From: VFKU01 sp964620045
GTDB taxonomy: Bacteria > Hydrogenedentota > Hydrogenedentia > Hydrogenedentales > GCA-2746185
NCBI GenBank assembly: GCA_964620045.1
Contig: CAZUJL010000006.1
Span: 62,001-126,000, forward strand
DNA length: 64,000 bases
Direction of reading: 5' to 3'
In this document: piece after piece, positions 53,147-60,975 of the stretch
How positions within the stretch are numbered: position 1 is the stretch's first letter
How the letters are laid out: every line of letters starts with the position of its first letter
The notes under the pieces: model-generated
Told to the model about the DNA's origin: nothing
Database searches by the model: none
Seen by the model: only the letters and a program-made list of their open reading frames with translations
Program-made: the position numbers and the translations under genes

Positions 53147-53605
53147 CTATTTATTGCCCAAAAAGGGTGGATTGGTGTCCATCGGCGGACGCTTCAATTG
53201 CGCCTCGCGCACTTGCGTCGCGCGCACCGCGAACACGCGCTGCAGTTCGCTGATCGCCTCGTTCAGATTTGCATCTTCATCGGCCGTGAGATTGCCCTTG
53301 GTCTTTTCGCGCAGCATCATCAGCGAATCGATCAGGTGGCGCGCGCCGCCGAGGTCGACCATCACCTGCGTCTGGCCTTCTTCGGCCACGAGCCCAAGCG
53401 CCATCATGGTCTGCGCCGCGAGGGTGGACACGAGATAATCAAACAGCGTCATCCCGGCCTGTTGTATGTCTTCTTCGCCTTCGGGCGCGGCCTCGCCGTC
53501 CTTGGTCGATTCTTTCGGCACGCGTGCTTCTTCGCGCTCGCGCTCGACCTGGGACTTCCAGTCCTCGTCGATAAAGATTTTCTTTTCGTCTTTGTTATCG
53601 GCCAT
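53147..53605 (-). CDS. DUF1844 domain-containing protein
   Basis: This encodes 152 residues from ATG 53605. The N-terminus is acidic and disordered (KKIFIDEDWKSQVEREREEA), then DUF1844 (MTLFDYLVSTLAAQTMMALG, about 51-70; DLGGARHLIDSLMMLREKT, about 84). This small helical family of unknown function is widespread in Planctomycetota, Acidobacteriota and relatives. It precedes purA by 12 bases. An upstream in-frame extension of 14 codons is not conserved-looking. Confidence 0.85.
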   Translation of the reverse strand: MADNKDEKKIFIDEDWKSQVEREREEARVPKESTKDGEAAPEGEEDIQQAGMTLFDYLVSTLAAQTMMALGLVAEEGQTQVMVDLGGARHLIDSLMMLREKTKGNLTADEDANLNEAISELQRVFAVRATQVREAQLKRPPMDTNPPFLGNK

Positions 53606-53687
53606 GGAAGTGTCCCGATGAGTGAGATGCCGTGAAAGGGGACGCAAAACAACTAAAGATCAGCACGCCTGGTCTCGCCGCGCGACT

Positions 53688-53722
53688 CGCCCTGGCGCAA
53701 GCATTTGGCCTGCGCCAGGGCG
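53688..53722. repeat. Perfect 12-base inverted repeat
   Basis: CGCCCTGGCGCA (53688-53699) and its exact complement (53711-53722) flank an 11-base loop, between the AURKAIP1-like mini-gene and the DUF1844 gene. It has no following T-tract on either strand, so it may be a processing or attenuation hairpin rather than a simple terminator. Confidence 0.55.
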
Positions 53723-53742
53723 TCAATCGCGATAGAAGTGCC

Positions 53743-53832
53743 TTACTTATTCTTGTGACGATTGGCCCGACGCTTCTTTTTGCGTTTGTGCTTTGCAATC
53801 TTTGCGCGTCGAATTTTTCTGCCGCCAGCCAA
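53743..53832 (-). CDS. AURKAIP1/COX24-like 29-residue basic protein
   Basis: This encodes 29 residues from a TTG start at 53832, with GAGGAG nine bases upstream. The sequence is MAGGRKIRRAKIAKHKRKKK followed by RRANRHKNK: overwhelmingly Lys/Arg, with the KxxKHKRRKKRRxNRH core of the bacterial AURKAIP1/COX24 (mS38-like) family. These tiny proteins are thought to be ribosome-associated. The frame is closed upstream by TAA at 53857-53859 and has no ATG or GTG, so TTG is the only usable start. It is easily missed by gene finders. It lies between ndk and the DUF1844 gene on the same strand. Confidence 0.8.
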   Translation of the reverse strand: MAGGRKIRRAKIAKHKRKKKRRANRHKNK

Positions 53833-53879
53833 GACCCGATCCTCCTCGTTGCCCGTTTAGCCGAGACCCTAACCCTAGT

Positions 53880-54332
53880 CTACGCCAACCAATGCTCATC
53901 CGGCATCGGATGAGCGTGAATTTCTTTGTCGGTAAAATACAGTGCGATTTCGCGCTTCGCCGTGTCCACGGAGTCGGACGCGTGGACCACGTTGTTCTGC
54001 AGGCTCAGGCCGAAGTCGCCGCGGATCGTGCCGGGGTTGGCCTTCAGCGAGTTCGTCGCGCCATTCATCGCGCGCACGACTTCAACAGCGTTGTTGCCTT
54101 CCCACACCATCTGCACGGTGGGGCCGGAGGTGATGAACTTCACGAGATCGGGGAAAAAGGGTCTCTCGGCGTGCTCGGCGTAGTGCTGGCCGGCCAAATC
54201 GCGCGAGATAACCTGCAACTTGAGCGCCACCAACTTCAGGCCCTTGGCCTCGTAGCGCGAGACAATCTTGCCAATCAACCGACGGCCGACGCCGTCCGGC
54301 TTCACCATCACAAAGGTCCGTTCCGCCACCAC
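53880..54332 (-). CDS. ndk: Nucleoside diphosphate kinase
   Basis: This encodes 150 residues. The signatures are ERTFVMVKPDGVGRRLIG (about 4-21), RPFFPDLVKFITSGPTV (about 57-73), and the catalytic His in NNVVHASDSVDTAKREI (about residue 116). It transfers gamma phosphate between nucleoside triphosphates and diphosphates through phospho-histidine. Start is either of two adjacent GTG codons (54332 or 54329); GAGGAG is six bases before the second. A consensus promoter lies about 130 bases upstream. Confidence 0.95.
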   Translation of the reverse strand: MVAERTFVMVKPDGVGRRLIGKIVSRYEAKGLKLVALKLQVISRDLAGQHYAEHAERPFFPDLVKFITSGPTVQMVWEGNNAVEVVRAMNGATNSLKANPGTIRGDFGLSLQNNVVHASDSVDTAKREIALYFTDKEIHAHPMPDEHWLA

Positions 54333-54457
54333 TCACTCCTCGTCCGTGCTTGTCGTTTCCACATAAGCGGGGCCGATGCGCACCGTGTCGCCCCAAGAGG
54401 TGGGCGCACCTGGGGATTCATTGCAGCCCGGAAAATCGCGCGCCCAAAACGGGCCAA

Positions 54458-54486
54458 ACTATAGCAGAGGCCCAAAATAGGTTCAA
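54458..54486 (-). promoter_or_regulatory. Sigma-70-type promoter upstream of ndk
   Basis: On the minus strand, TTGAAC (54481-54486) and TATAGT (54458-54463) are spaced by exactly 17 bases. This would drive ndk from a leader of about 120 bases. Confidence 0.55.
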
Positions 54487-54505
54487 CCGCTGCGGTGCTG
54501 CCGAC

Positions 54506-57500
54506 TTACCCGCGGGAAGGCACTCCGGTGCCCAACGCGGCGGCCGCCCGCGCGATGACCGCGTCGAGTGCCTCGGATCCGACATCGACCGGAACAAGTT
54601 CGCCGGAACCAAGGTAATACAGCAATGCTACGGTCGGCGCGCGGCCCGTCGCGGCGCGAATCGCCGCCGCGTAAAGCTGCAACTGGGTTTGATATCGCGC
54701 CACACGCGCGGGCGTAGGCGCGCCCAGCTTGTAATCGATTAACGCCGTGTTGTTGATTACGGCATCAATCGTGCCGCTCAGCAGAATCCCAGCGACATCG
54801 AGGAGAAACGGAAGTTCTCGTCGCAGCGATTTCGCGCGGGCAAGCATTGGCCACAGTGCGGACTTCTGAATTTTTTCGGAAATGTCTGTCAATTCCTGAG
54901 CACAGTCCGCGTATGCGCCGGGTGCCGGAAAATACTCGCGCGCGGCCTGCGCGATCGGCGGGGGAGTGGTGAAGCTCCAACGCTCTAGCAGGGCGTGTGC
55001 GGCGGTGCCGAGCAGGCGGCGATCGAGTGTACTTTTTGCGCGAGTCGCGCCGTGGTCGTCGCCGCTATGCGGATGCAGGCGATCGAGCAGCGCACGCACG
55101 GGAATCGTCTGACCCGGCGCGGGTTCGGCGCGCAACGGTGCCGCTTGGTTCAGTAGCCGCTCAACATCAAGCGGTAGTTTCGTCTGCGGTTCCCGAATCG
55201 TCGGGGCGGCGCCGGTCGCCTTGCGGGTCACGCGGGCTTGCCATGTGTCGCCGCTGATCGTGTCGCCGTGCGCGCGGCCGGAAAGCTCGAACATCTCGCT
55301 CACGGTACGCATCCACGTATTTTTCTTTGGATTTGAAGGCCCCGCAATCAGCAGCTGATCGCGCGCGCGTGTCATGGCGACGTACAGCACGCGCGCGTTT
55401 TCCGCGGCTTCGTTTTCTTTCTCCAGGCGGTGGAGGTGCTCGCCAAAGACCGGCCATTTCGTTTCGCCGCGTGGATCGTGCGTCGACACCGCAAGGCCGC
55501 GCCGCGGATCGGCGATGCAGATGGGACCTTTGTTGTTGCGCGACACCCGGCCGGTTTCCACGAGGACCACGATCGGGAATTCGAGCCCCTTCGCCTTGTG
55601 CACCGTCATAAGCGTCACTGCGCCGCTCTCGGCGGCGAGCAGTTCCGCGTCGCCGGATCGCAGGCCGTTGCGCGCGAGCGAGGCGAGGTAATCCGTGAAC
55701 GCGCTCAGGCCTTGGCGCCCCGCGCCACCGAAACTTCGCGCGAGATCGGTGAGCTTATGGACGTTCTCGGCTTTTTGGACGCCGTGGTAGAGCGACAGTA
55801 ACACAGCTTCGTAACCCGTTTTCGCGAGCACCTCGCGCAGTACGGCGGCCACGGGCATTTCGCGGTGCGCCTGAATGAATGCAATGAGTGCGCGCGCCCG
55901 ATCGAGGATCGCGTCTTCCAGCGGGTGGCCCGTGTTCGCGCGATTCCAAAACGCGGCGGCCAGTCCGCCGGTGCGCGTGAGGCGAAAGAGCGTGTCGTCG
56001 CTTACGCCGGCCAGCGGGCTGCGCAAAAACGCGGCCAATGCCGGTTCGTTCCACGGATCGAGCGCGGTGCTGAAGAGATTGTGCAGGTCGAGAATTTCCT
56101 GGCGCGTATAGAAACCCGAACCCGCGATGATGTTTGCCGGAATGCCGTGCCTCCGGAGCGCGGCCTCGTATTCGCCCGCGTGGGTTGCGGCGTGGTAGAG
56201 AATGGCGACGTCGCCAAAGCGCGCGGGTCGCCACTCGCCGCGGCCCTTGTCGTAAACCTGCGCGCCCGATGGGCCGCAAAGCTCCGCAATGCGCGCGGCG
56301 ACGAGATCCGTCTCGGCTTCACGACCGGTTTCGTCGTTGTCGTCGTCATTCTCTTCCTGGTCCGCGAGTTCGTCGTTCGATTCCGGCACAAGAAACTCAA
56401 CGCTTGGTTCGTGGGAACCCGTGCGACTGGCGGTGAGCTTCTGAAACAACGGTTCCACGCGCGCGAGCAATGCGCTCGACTCGAAGAAGGTGTTGATGAA
56501 CGCGATTAATGATTGAATCGATCGGAAGTTTTCATCCAGCGGCAGCCTCTTCTGCGCTCGTTCCCGGGCCTGTGCGAAGACTTCGACTTCCGCGCCCCGG
56601 AAGCGGTACACGGACTGCTTCGCATCGCCCACGACAAAAAGTTGGGCGCCATCCGCCCCGGCCAGCGCTTCCGCAAGCGCCAACTGCATGCTGTTGGTGT
56701 CCTGGAACTCGTCGATGAGCAGGTGGTCAATGCCGGCGGCGATGCGCGCGCACAGTTCGGGATTCTTGTGGAGCATCTCCGCCGTGAGCGTCAGCAAATC
56801 ACCAAAGTCGAGCGCCGTGCGCGCACGTTTCGCGGCCCGATACGCGGCGGCGGTTTCGGAGAAGACAATAATAAGGTCGAGCGTAAGCTGTGCGGCAGAG
56901 GCTTCAATCGACGGATCGTAGGGTGGTTCCTCGAATTTCTCCACAAGTTTTCGCACGTGCTTCACGGCAGCCGTGACTTCGTCCATCGATTCCTTGCGTG
57001 TCCATGCCGCCGATCGCCCGCCCTGCAAATTCAGCTTGCCAAGTCCGGCAACAGCTTCACGCAAAGAATCGTTGTCGCGTTGTTCGAGGAGTGCAGTCAA
57101 AAACCGGACGGCGTTTTGGCGTACGACTTCGCGCTTGTCGGATGCATCTGTGCAGTGGCCTGCAAGCTCTTCGAGGCGCGCGCAGATATCTGAAATCTCC
57201 GGCAACGCGGCCAGCGCTCGATACCGTTCGCGCTGAAGTTCTTCGGCCTGCGCGCGCCAGAGTGCCGCGACGCCTGCGGCATTCAGCCCGGCATACCGGC
57301 GCGCGGCATCGGAAAAGCGGGCCTCCAATCCCAAGGCCGTGCACAAAAATTCGCTGAGACGCTCAAGCCCATGCTCAACAACCAATCGCTGTGCTGGACC
57401 GCCGTCCTGCTCTAACAACTCCGCTAAAGTGGCTTCGGCGATTTCACGTTGAAGGAGAGGTGCTTCTTCGTCACCCAGCGTCGCAAAGTCGGGATCGAGT

Positions 57501-57850
57501 CCGATGCGCAGGGCGTGTTCATGGAGGAGTGCCGCGCAAAAACCGTCGATGGTCGTAATGCGTGCGGAGTCGACCTCAAGTTCGATGCTGCGCCATTTGT
57601 CCATGCTGCGCGGATCGTTTTCGGGCCGTTGGTGGATCGCCTTGCGCAGGCGCTCCTTCATCTCGGCGGCGGCCTTGCGCGTAAACGTGATGGCCACGAT
57701 GCGGTGCAGCGAGACTCCTTGATCGAGCAGATACATGATTCGTTCGACGAGCACCGTTGTCTTGCCAGAGCCCGCGCCCGCGTCCACGCACAGGTCGATC
57801 CCGATGGTATGCGCGGCCACTTTCTGTTGAGTAGTTAGGCTGGTCTTCAT
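54506..57850 (-). CDS. AddA/RecB-like helicase-nuclease
   Basis: This encodes 1114 residues from ATG 57850, which overlaps the stop of the AddB-like gene (ATGA). The SF1 helicase motifs are VDAGAGSGKTTVLVERIM (about 20-37), ITFTRKAAAEMKERL, LIDEFQDTNSMQL, GDAKQSVYRFRGAEVEVF, TVHKAKGLEFPIVVLVETG and YVAMTRARDQLLIAG. The C-terminal domain contains SGTIDAVINNTALIDYK, the RecB-type PD-(D/E)XK nuclease core (Asp and DYK). It works with the AddB-like partner in double-strand break resection and recombination. AddA length is typically 1200 residues, so this is slightly short. Confidence 0.92.
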   Translation of the reverse strand: MKTSLTTQQKVAAHTIGIDLCVDAGAGSGKTTVLVERIMYLLDQGVSLHRIVAITFTRKAAAEMKERLRKAIHQRPENDPRSMDKWRSIELEVDSARITTIDGFCAALLHEHALRIGLDPDFATLGDEEAPLLQREIAEATLAELLEQDGGPAQRLVVEHGLERLSEFLCTALGLEARFSDAARRYAGLNAAGVAALWRAQAEELQRERYRALAALPEISDICARLEELAGHCTDASDKREVVRQNAVRFLTALLEQRDNDSLREAVAGLGKLNLQGGRSAAWTRKESMDEVTAAVKHVRKLVEKFEEPPYDPSIEASAAQLTLDLIIVFSETAAAYRAAKRARTALDFGDLLTLTAEMLHKNPELCARIAAGIDHLLIDEFQDTNSMQLALAEALAGADGAQLFVVGDAKQSVYRFRGAEVEVFAQARERAQKRLPLDENFRSIQSLIAFINTFFESSALLARVEPLFQKLTASRTGSHEPSVEFLVPESNDELADQEENDDDNDETGREAETDLVAARIAELCGPSGAQVYDKGRGEWRPARFGDVAILYHAATHAGEYEAALRRHGIPANIIAGSGFYTRQEILDLHNLFSTALDPWNEPALAAFLRSPLAGVSDDTLFRLTRTGGLAAAFWNRANTGHPLEDAILDRARALIAFIQAHREMPVAAVLREVLAKTGYEAVLLSLYHGVQKAENVHKLTDLARSFGGAGRQGLSAFTDYLASLARNGLRSGDAELLAAESGAVTLMTVHKAKGLEFPIVVLVETGRVSRNNKGPICIADPRRGLAVSTHDPRGETKWPVFGEHLHRLEKENEAAENARVLYVAMTRARDQLLIAGPSNPKKNTWMRTVSEMFELSGRAHGDTISGDTWQARVTRKATGAAPTIREPQTKLPLDVERLLNQAAPLRAEPAPGQTIPVRALLDRLHPHSGDDHGATRAKSTLDRRLLGTAAHALLERWSFTTPPPIAQAAREYFPAPGAYADCAQELTDISEKIQKSALWPMLARAKSLRRELPFLLDVAGILLSGTIDAVINNTALIDYKLGAPTPARVARYQTQLQLYAAAIRAATGRAPTVALLYYLGSGELVPVDVGSEALDAVIARAAAALGTGVPSRG

Positions 57851-60800
57851 GCCGTGTGCTTTCGGCGCAGACGCTCGCGTTCGAAGCGGCACACCTTCTG
57901 GCTCATGCACCCGGCGCACGGCTTGTCATCCTGCGTAGGATGGAATTTCCCCGCGCGAATGCCGGCCACGGCCGCGGCGACGGCGGTACGCGCCGCATCG
58001 ATGCGTTCCTCGTACGGGATTTTGCCGGAGCGGCTTAACGCGATCGCAGGATTTTTGTCATGCCCAACCGGCAAATAGAACGCGTCCGCGCAACGTTCGC
58101 CGGGAAAAAGCATCGATTCCGCGGCGAGCGCGTACAGCGCAAGCTGAAAGGTTTTTCCTTCGTTGATCTTTTTGGGCTGAACTGGAGAGCTTTTGTAGTC
58201 CACCAGCCGAAACTCACCGTTGTTGCGGTCCACGCGATCGATACGTCCCGCGAGTTGGATCTCCTCGGAGCCGAGCGTCAGCGCGAACGGCGGAAAGGCG
58301 GAGTCTCCGCCCGCACGGCCGAAGGCAACTTCGGTCTCCGTCGTGGGCCAGGATTCCGGTGCCTTTTTCTTTGGCGTTTGTTGCAGTCGGACATGGCGTT
58401 GCAGCGTCGCGATGGTACGGGTTCGCTCTGCTGTCAGCAACCCCTGCGTCAAGTTGCGAAACCGCACGGCCACCTTGTCGAAGGCTGTGCCCGCGCACTC
58501 CGACATGGATGCAAGTGCTTCGTCCGCTGGAATGTCTAATATTGCTTTACCGAGATAGCGTCCGTGAAAGGCCTCCAGCGCATCGTGCAGCACTTTGCCG
58601 CGCGCGAGGTGATCGAAGGCTTGTTCCGGTGTTTCGATCTCGAGAAGATTCAGCACGCGTTCTTGAAAAAAACGGAACGGACACTCGGCATATGCCTCGA
58701 GTTGCGACGCGCTGTATACATGCGCCGGGCCGTAGTGCTCTGTAAGCCACGCCGCGCTGTCCTTTTCGGCGAGCAGGCCGTCGTGTCGATCGCACGGCTG
58801 AAAGCCATACCTGCGCGTCTCGATGCCGGCCGTGCCCGCGATTTCAGCAAAATCGACAGAACCTGCTTTGTTCGGCACTGCGAGGTTTTGCGCGTCGCGC
58901 GTGCACGCCGCGAGGTCCGGTGCCGGCACCATGGCGTCTTCTGGCGACGTGGATTTGTATTCGGCCAGTCCGCCGAGCCGATCCGCGACTTCGCTGATGT
59001 ACAGGCTGCGTTGGACTGATGTGCCGCCGGGCGCAAGGCGGTGCCAGCTGACGGCGAGATGTTTCAGCGCCGTCGTGAACATGCGCTGAAACAGCAACAC
59101 TTCGCGTTGATTGTGGATCTCGCCGGGTTCCAGTGCGATTCCCGCGGCACCGAGTTCCGCGCGCTCATCCTCTGTGTAAATGGCGCTCAGTTTCCGGCCC
59201 GCGGGCACATGCACGTCGGTCATGCCGGCAAGGAACACATAATCAAAGTGGAGGTAGCGGGCGGGTTCCATGCCGAGGCACGCCACCGCGCCTTCGGGAC
59301 TGGGCGTGCTGAGCGCGGAAACCACGAAGGCGCGGCGCAGCATTTGTGCAAAGCGGCCGACGTCCACGCGCGCCGAGTCGGTCGCGTGAAAGGAATGAAG
59401 CAGGCCCAGCGTGTGGGTCAACGTGCTTAGGGCTGCTTCTTCGAGCGCGCGGTCGTCATCGCCGGGCAAGGCGGCGATGGCTTCGACGATCGGCCAACGG
59501 TTCAGCAAGCCAAGCAAAGCTCCGACATGATGACCGACGGTTTTTGCGCGGAGTATTTCGTCGCATTGCGCGGTGAATTGCGCAAATGTGTCCAGCAACG
59601 CCACGGATGCCTCGCGCGAACCAGGCACGTGCTGCGCCAGCCGCTGCAGCTCAATCTGCAGGGGGTCGTCGAGGTAGCGCGTCAGCCGCTCGAGGCTGCC
59701 GCGCCAGCCATTGCGCGTCGGTCGCACGCGTGCCGCGCGTACGAGAATGGGGAAGACGTCCGCGTGCGCCGCGGAGGGCCCAATGAACCACGGCGACGTC
59801 AGCACATCGAGCACCGCTTCCGGTGTCCAGGTTTGCGCTGCGTTGAGGAAGCGCAGCACGAACCCGGCGATCGCGCTCTCGGTCAGCGTGCGGCTTTCGA
59901 GTCCGGCAAGCGGAATGCCAAACTCTGCGAAGATTTCGCGCATTGGCGCGGCCACACTGGCCGTGTTTCGCCAGACGACCGCGATGCGGGGGAGTGGCAC
60001 GTCCTCCGTGCGCGCGAGGTATTTGATGCGCCGCGCGATGGTTTCGATTTCATGCTCGACGGTGTGACATTCCACAAACGACACGTCTTGGCTCAAGCCT
60101 GCGGGCGTGGGCGTGTCCTTGCGCACCAGCAACGATGCCGCGACAAACTCCGACTGCTTGGTGATCTCAGATTCGTCACACGCGATTGCCCGCACATCGT
60201 CAAAAGACCCGTGCACGACATCGCGCGTGCTCAGCGGCAGCGTGTAAAGACTTCTCCGTTCCGGGTCGTCGCTCAGGTTCAGGCCAAAGGCCATTTCCTC
60301 GACGTGGTTCGACAGCGCACGGATCACGCGAAATTCAGACGGCGTGAAATCGTCGAAGTCGTCGAACAGCAATCGGCGCGCGTGACCTATACCCACGGGC
60401 AGCGCCGGACCTTCGCACGCGATGCGCGCCAGCCAGTACATGCCCTGCAGGTCCACCGAGCCGGACTGCTTGAGTTCATCCTGATACGCGCTGTACACCT
60501 CGGAGACGACGGTATCCATCGCGTGATTTCGCTTGCGCACGCGCCGCCTGAACTCGGCCGGTTCGATCGCGGCCTGTTTAAGTTGGCCGATGATCGCGAG
60601 CAGATGATCGAGGAAACCTTCCGAGTCGGCCGCGGCATCGAGCGATTCCAGCGCACCCGTGGCGCGCACGCGAGCGACGGCACGCTGCAACACGATGCGC
60701 TGCTCCAAAGGCCCGATCGGCGTGGTGTCGAAGCCTGATCCGCGCAGAATGCGTTTTGCCAACTCAGCGAAGGTGATGACCGGCGGATCGAGGATTGCCG

Positions 60801-60960
60801 CGCGGCCAAGCTGTTTCAGCAGTCCGCTGGTCCGGCGCCGCGCATAGGTGGTCGTTGGCACAACGAGCAGCGATTCCGTCAGGCGCTCAAGCAGCAGTCG
60901 ATCAATATAGGCGGCGCGGCCGGATCGCGAGGTGCCCGTGATCATCCGGACGGGCGGCAT
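57847..60960 (-). CDS. AddB-like PD-(D/E)XK nuclease/inactivated helicase
   Basis: This encodes 1037 residues. The N-terminal RMITGTSRSGRAAYIDRLLL resembles the nucleotide-binding loop of AddB. The C-terminus carries ECPFRFFQERVLNLLE near 780 and CAGCMSQKVCRFERERLRR near 1018, giving the cysteine set for the iron-sulfur cluster. The nuclease core is LAGRIDRVDRNNGEFRLVDYKSS near 925. This matches AddB, which recognises recombination hotspots and degrades the 5' strand. It overlaps the AddA-like gene by four bases and follows the XPB-like gene by 15. Confidence 0.88.
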   Translation of the reverse strand: MPPVRMITGTSRSGRAAYIDRLLLERLTESLLVVPTTTYARRRTSGLLKQLGRAAILDPPVITFAELAKRILRGSGFDTTPIGPLEQRIVLQRAVARVRATGALESLDAAADSEGFLDHLLAIIGQLKQAAIEPAEFRRRVRKRNHAMDTVVSEVYSAYQDELKQSGSVDLQGMYWLARIACEGPALPVGIGHARRLLFDDFDDFTPSEFRVIRALSNHVEEMAFGLNLSDDPERRSLYTLPLSTRDVVHGSFDDVRAIACDESEITKQSEFVAASLLVRKDTPTPAGLSQDVSFVECHTVEHEIETIARRIKYLARTEDVPLPRIAVVWRNTASVAAPMREIFAEFGIPLAGLESRTLTESAIAGFVLRFLNAAQTWTPEAVLDVLTSPWFIGPSAAHADVFPILVRAARVRPTRNGWRGSLERLTRYLDDPLQIELQRLAQHVPGSREASVALLDTFAQFTAQCDEILRAKTVGHHVGALLGLLNRWPIVEAIAALPGDDDRALEEAALSTLTHTLGLLHSFHATDSARVDVGRFAQMLRRAFVVSALSTPSPEGAVACLGMEPARYLHFDYVFLAGMTDVHVPAGRKLSAIYTEDERAELGAAGIALEPGEIHNQREVLLFQRMFTTALKHLAVSWHRLAPGGTSVQRSLYISEVADRLGGLAEYKSTSPEDAMVPAPDLAACTRDAQNLAVPNKAGSVDFAEIAGTAGIETRRYGFQPCDRHDGLLAEKDSAAWLTEHYGPAHVYSASQLEAYAECPFRFFQERVLNLLEIETPEQAFDHLARGKVLHDALEAFHGRYLGKAILDIPADEALASMSECAGTAFDKVAVRFRNLTQGLLTAERTRTIATLQRHVRLQQTPKKKAPESWPTTETEVAFGRAGGDSAFPPFALTLGSEEIQLAGRIDRVDRNNGEFRLVDYKSSPVQPKKINEGKTFQLALYALAAESMLFPGERCADAFYLPVGHDKNPAIALSRSGKIPYEERIDAARTAVAAAVAGIRAGKFHPTQDDKPCAGCMSQKVCRFERERLRRKHTA

Positions 60961-60975
60961 CGTGCGTGCTCCCGA

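Noticed and set aside
54333..54505. A possible small RNA or leader peptide upstream of ndk.
   Set aside because: Apart from the promoter, I found no conserved fold or ribosome-bound frame; the in-frame ATG there runs into ndk in another frame.
59527..60738. A 403-codon plus-strand frame opposite the AddB-like gene.
   Set aside because: It is shadow sequence; AddB has iron-sulfur cysteines and a nuclease core on the other strand.
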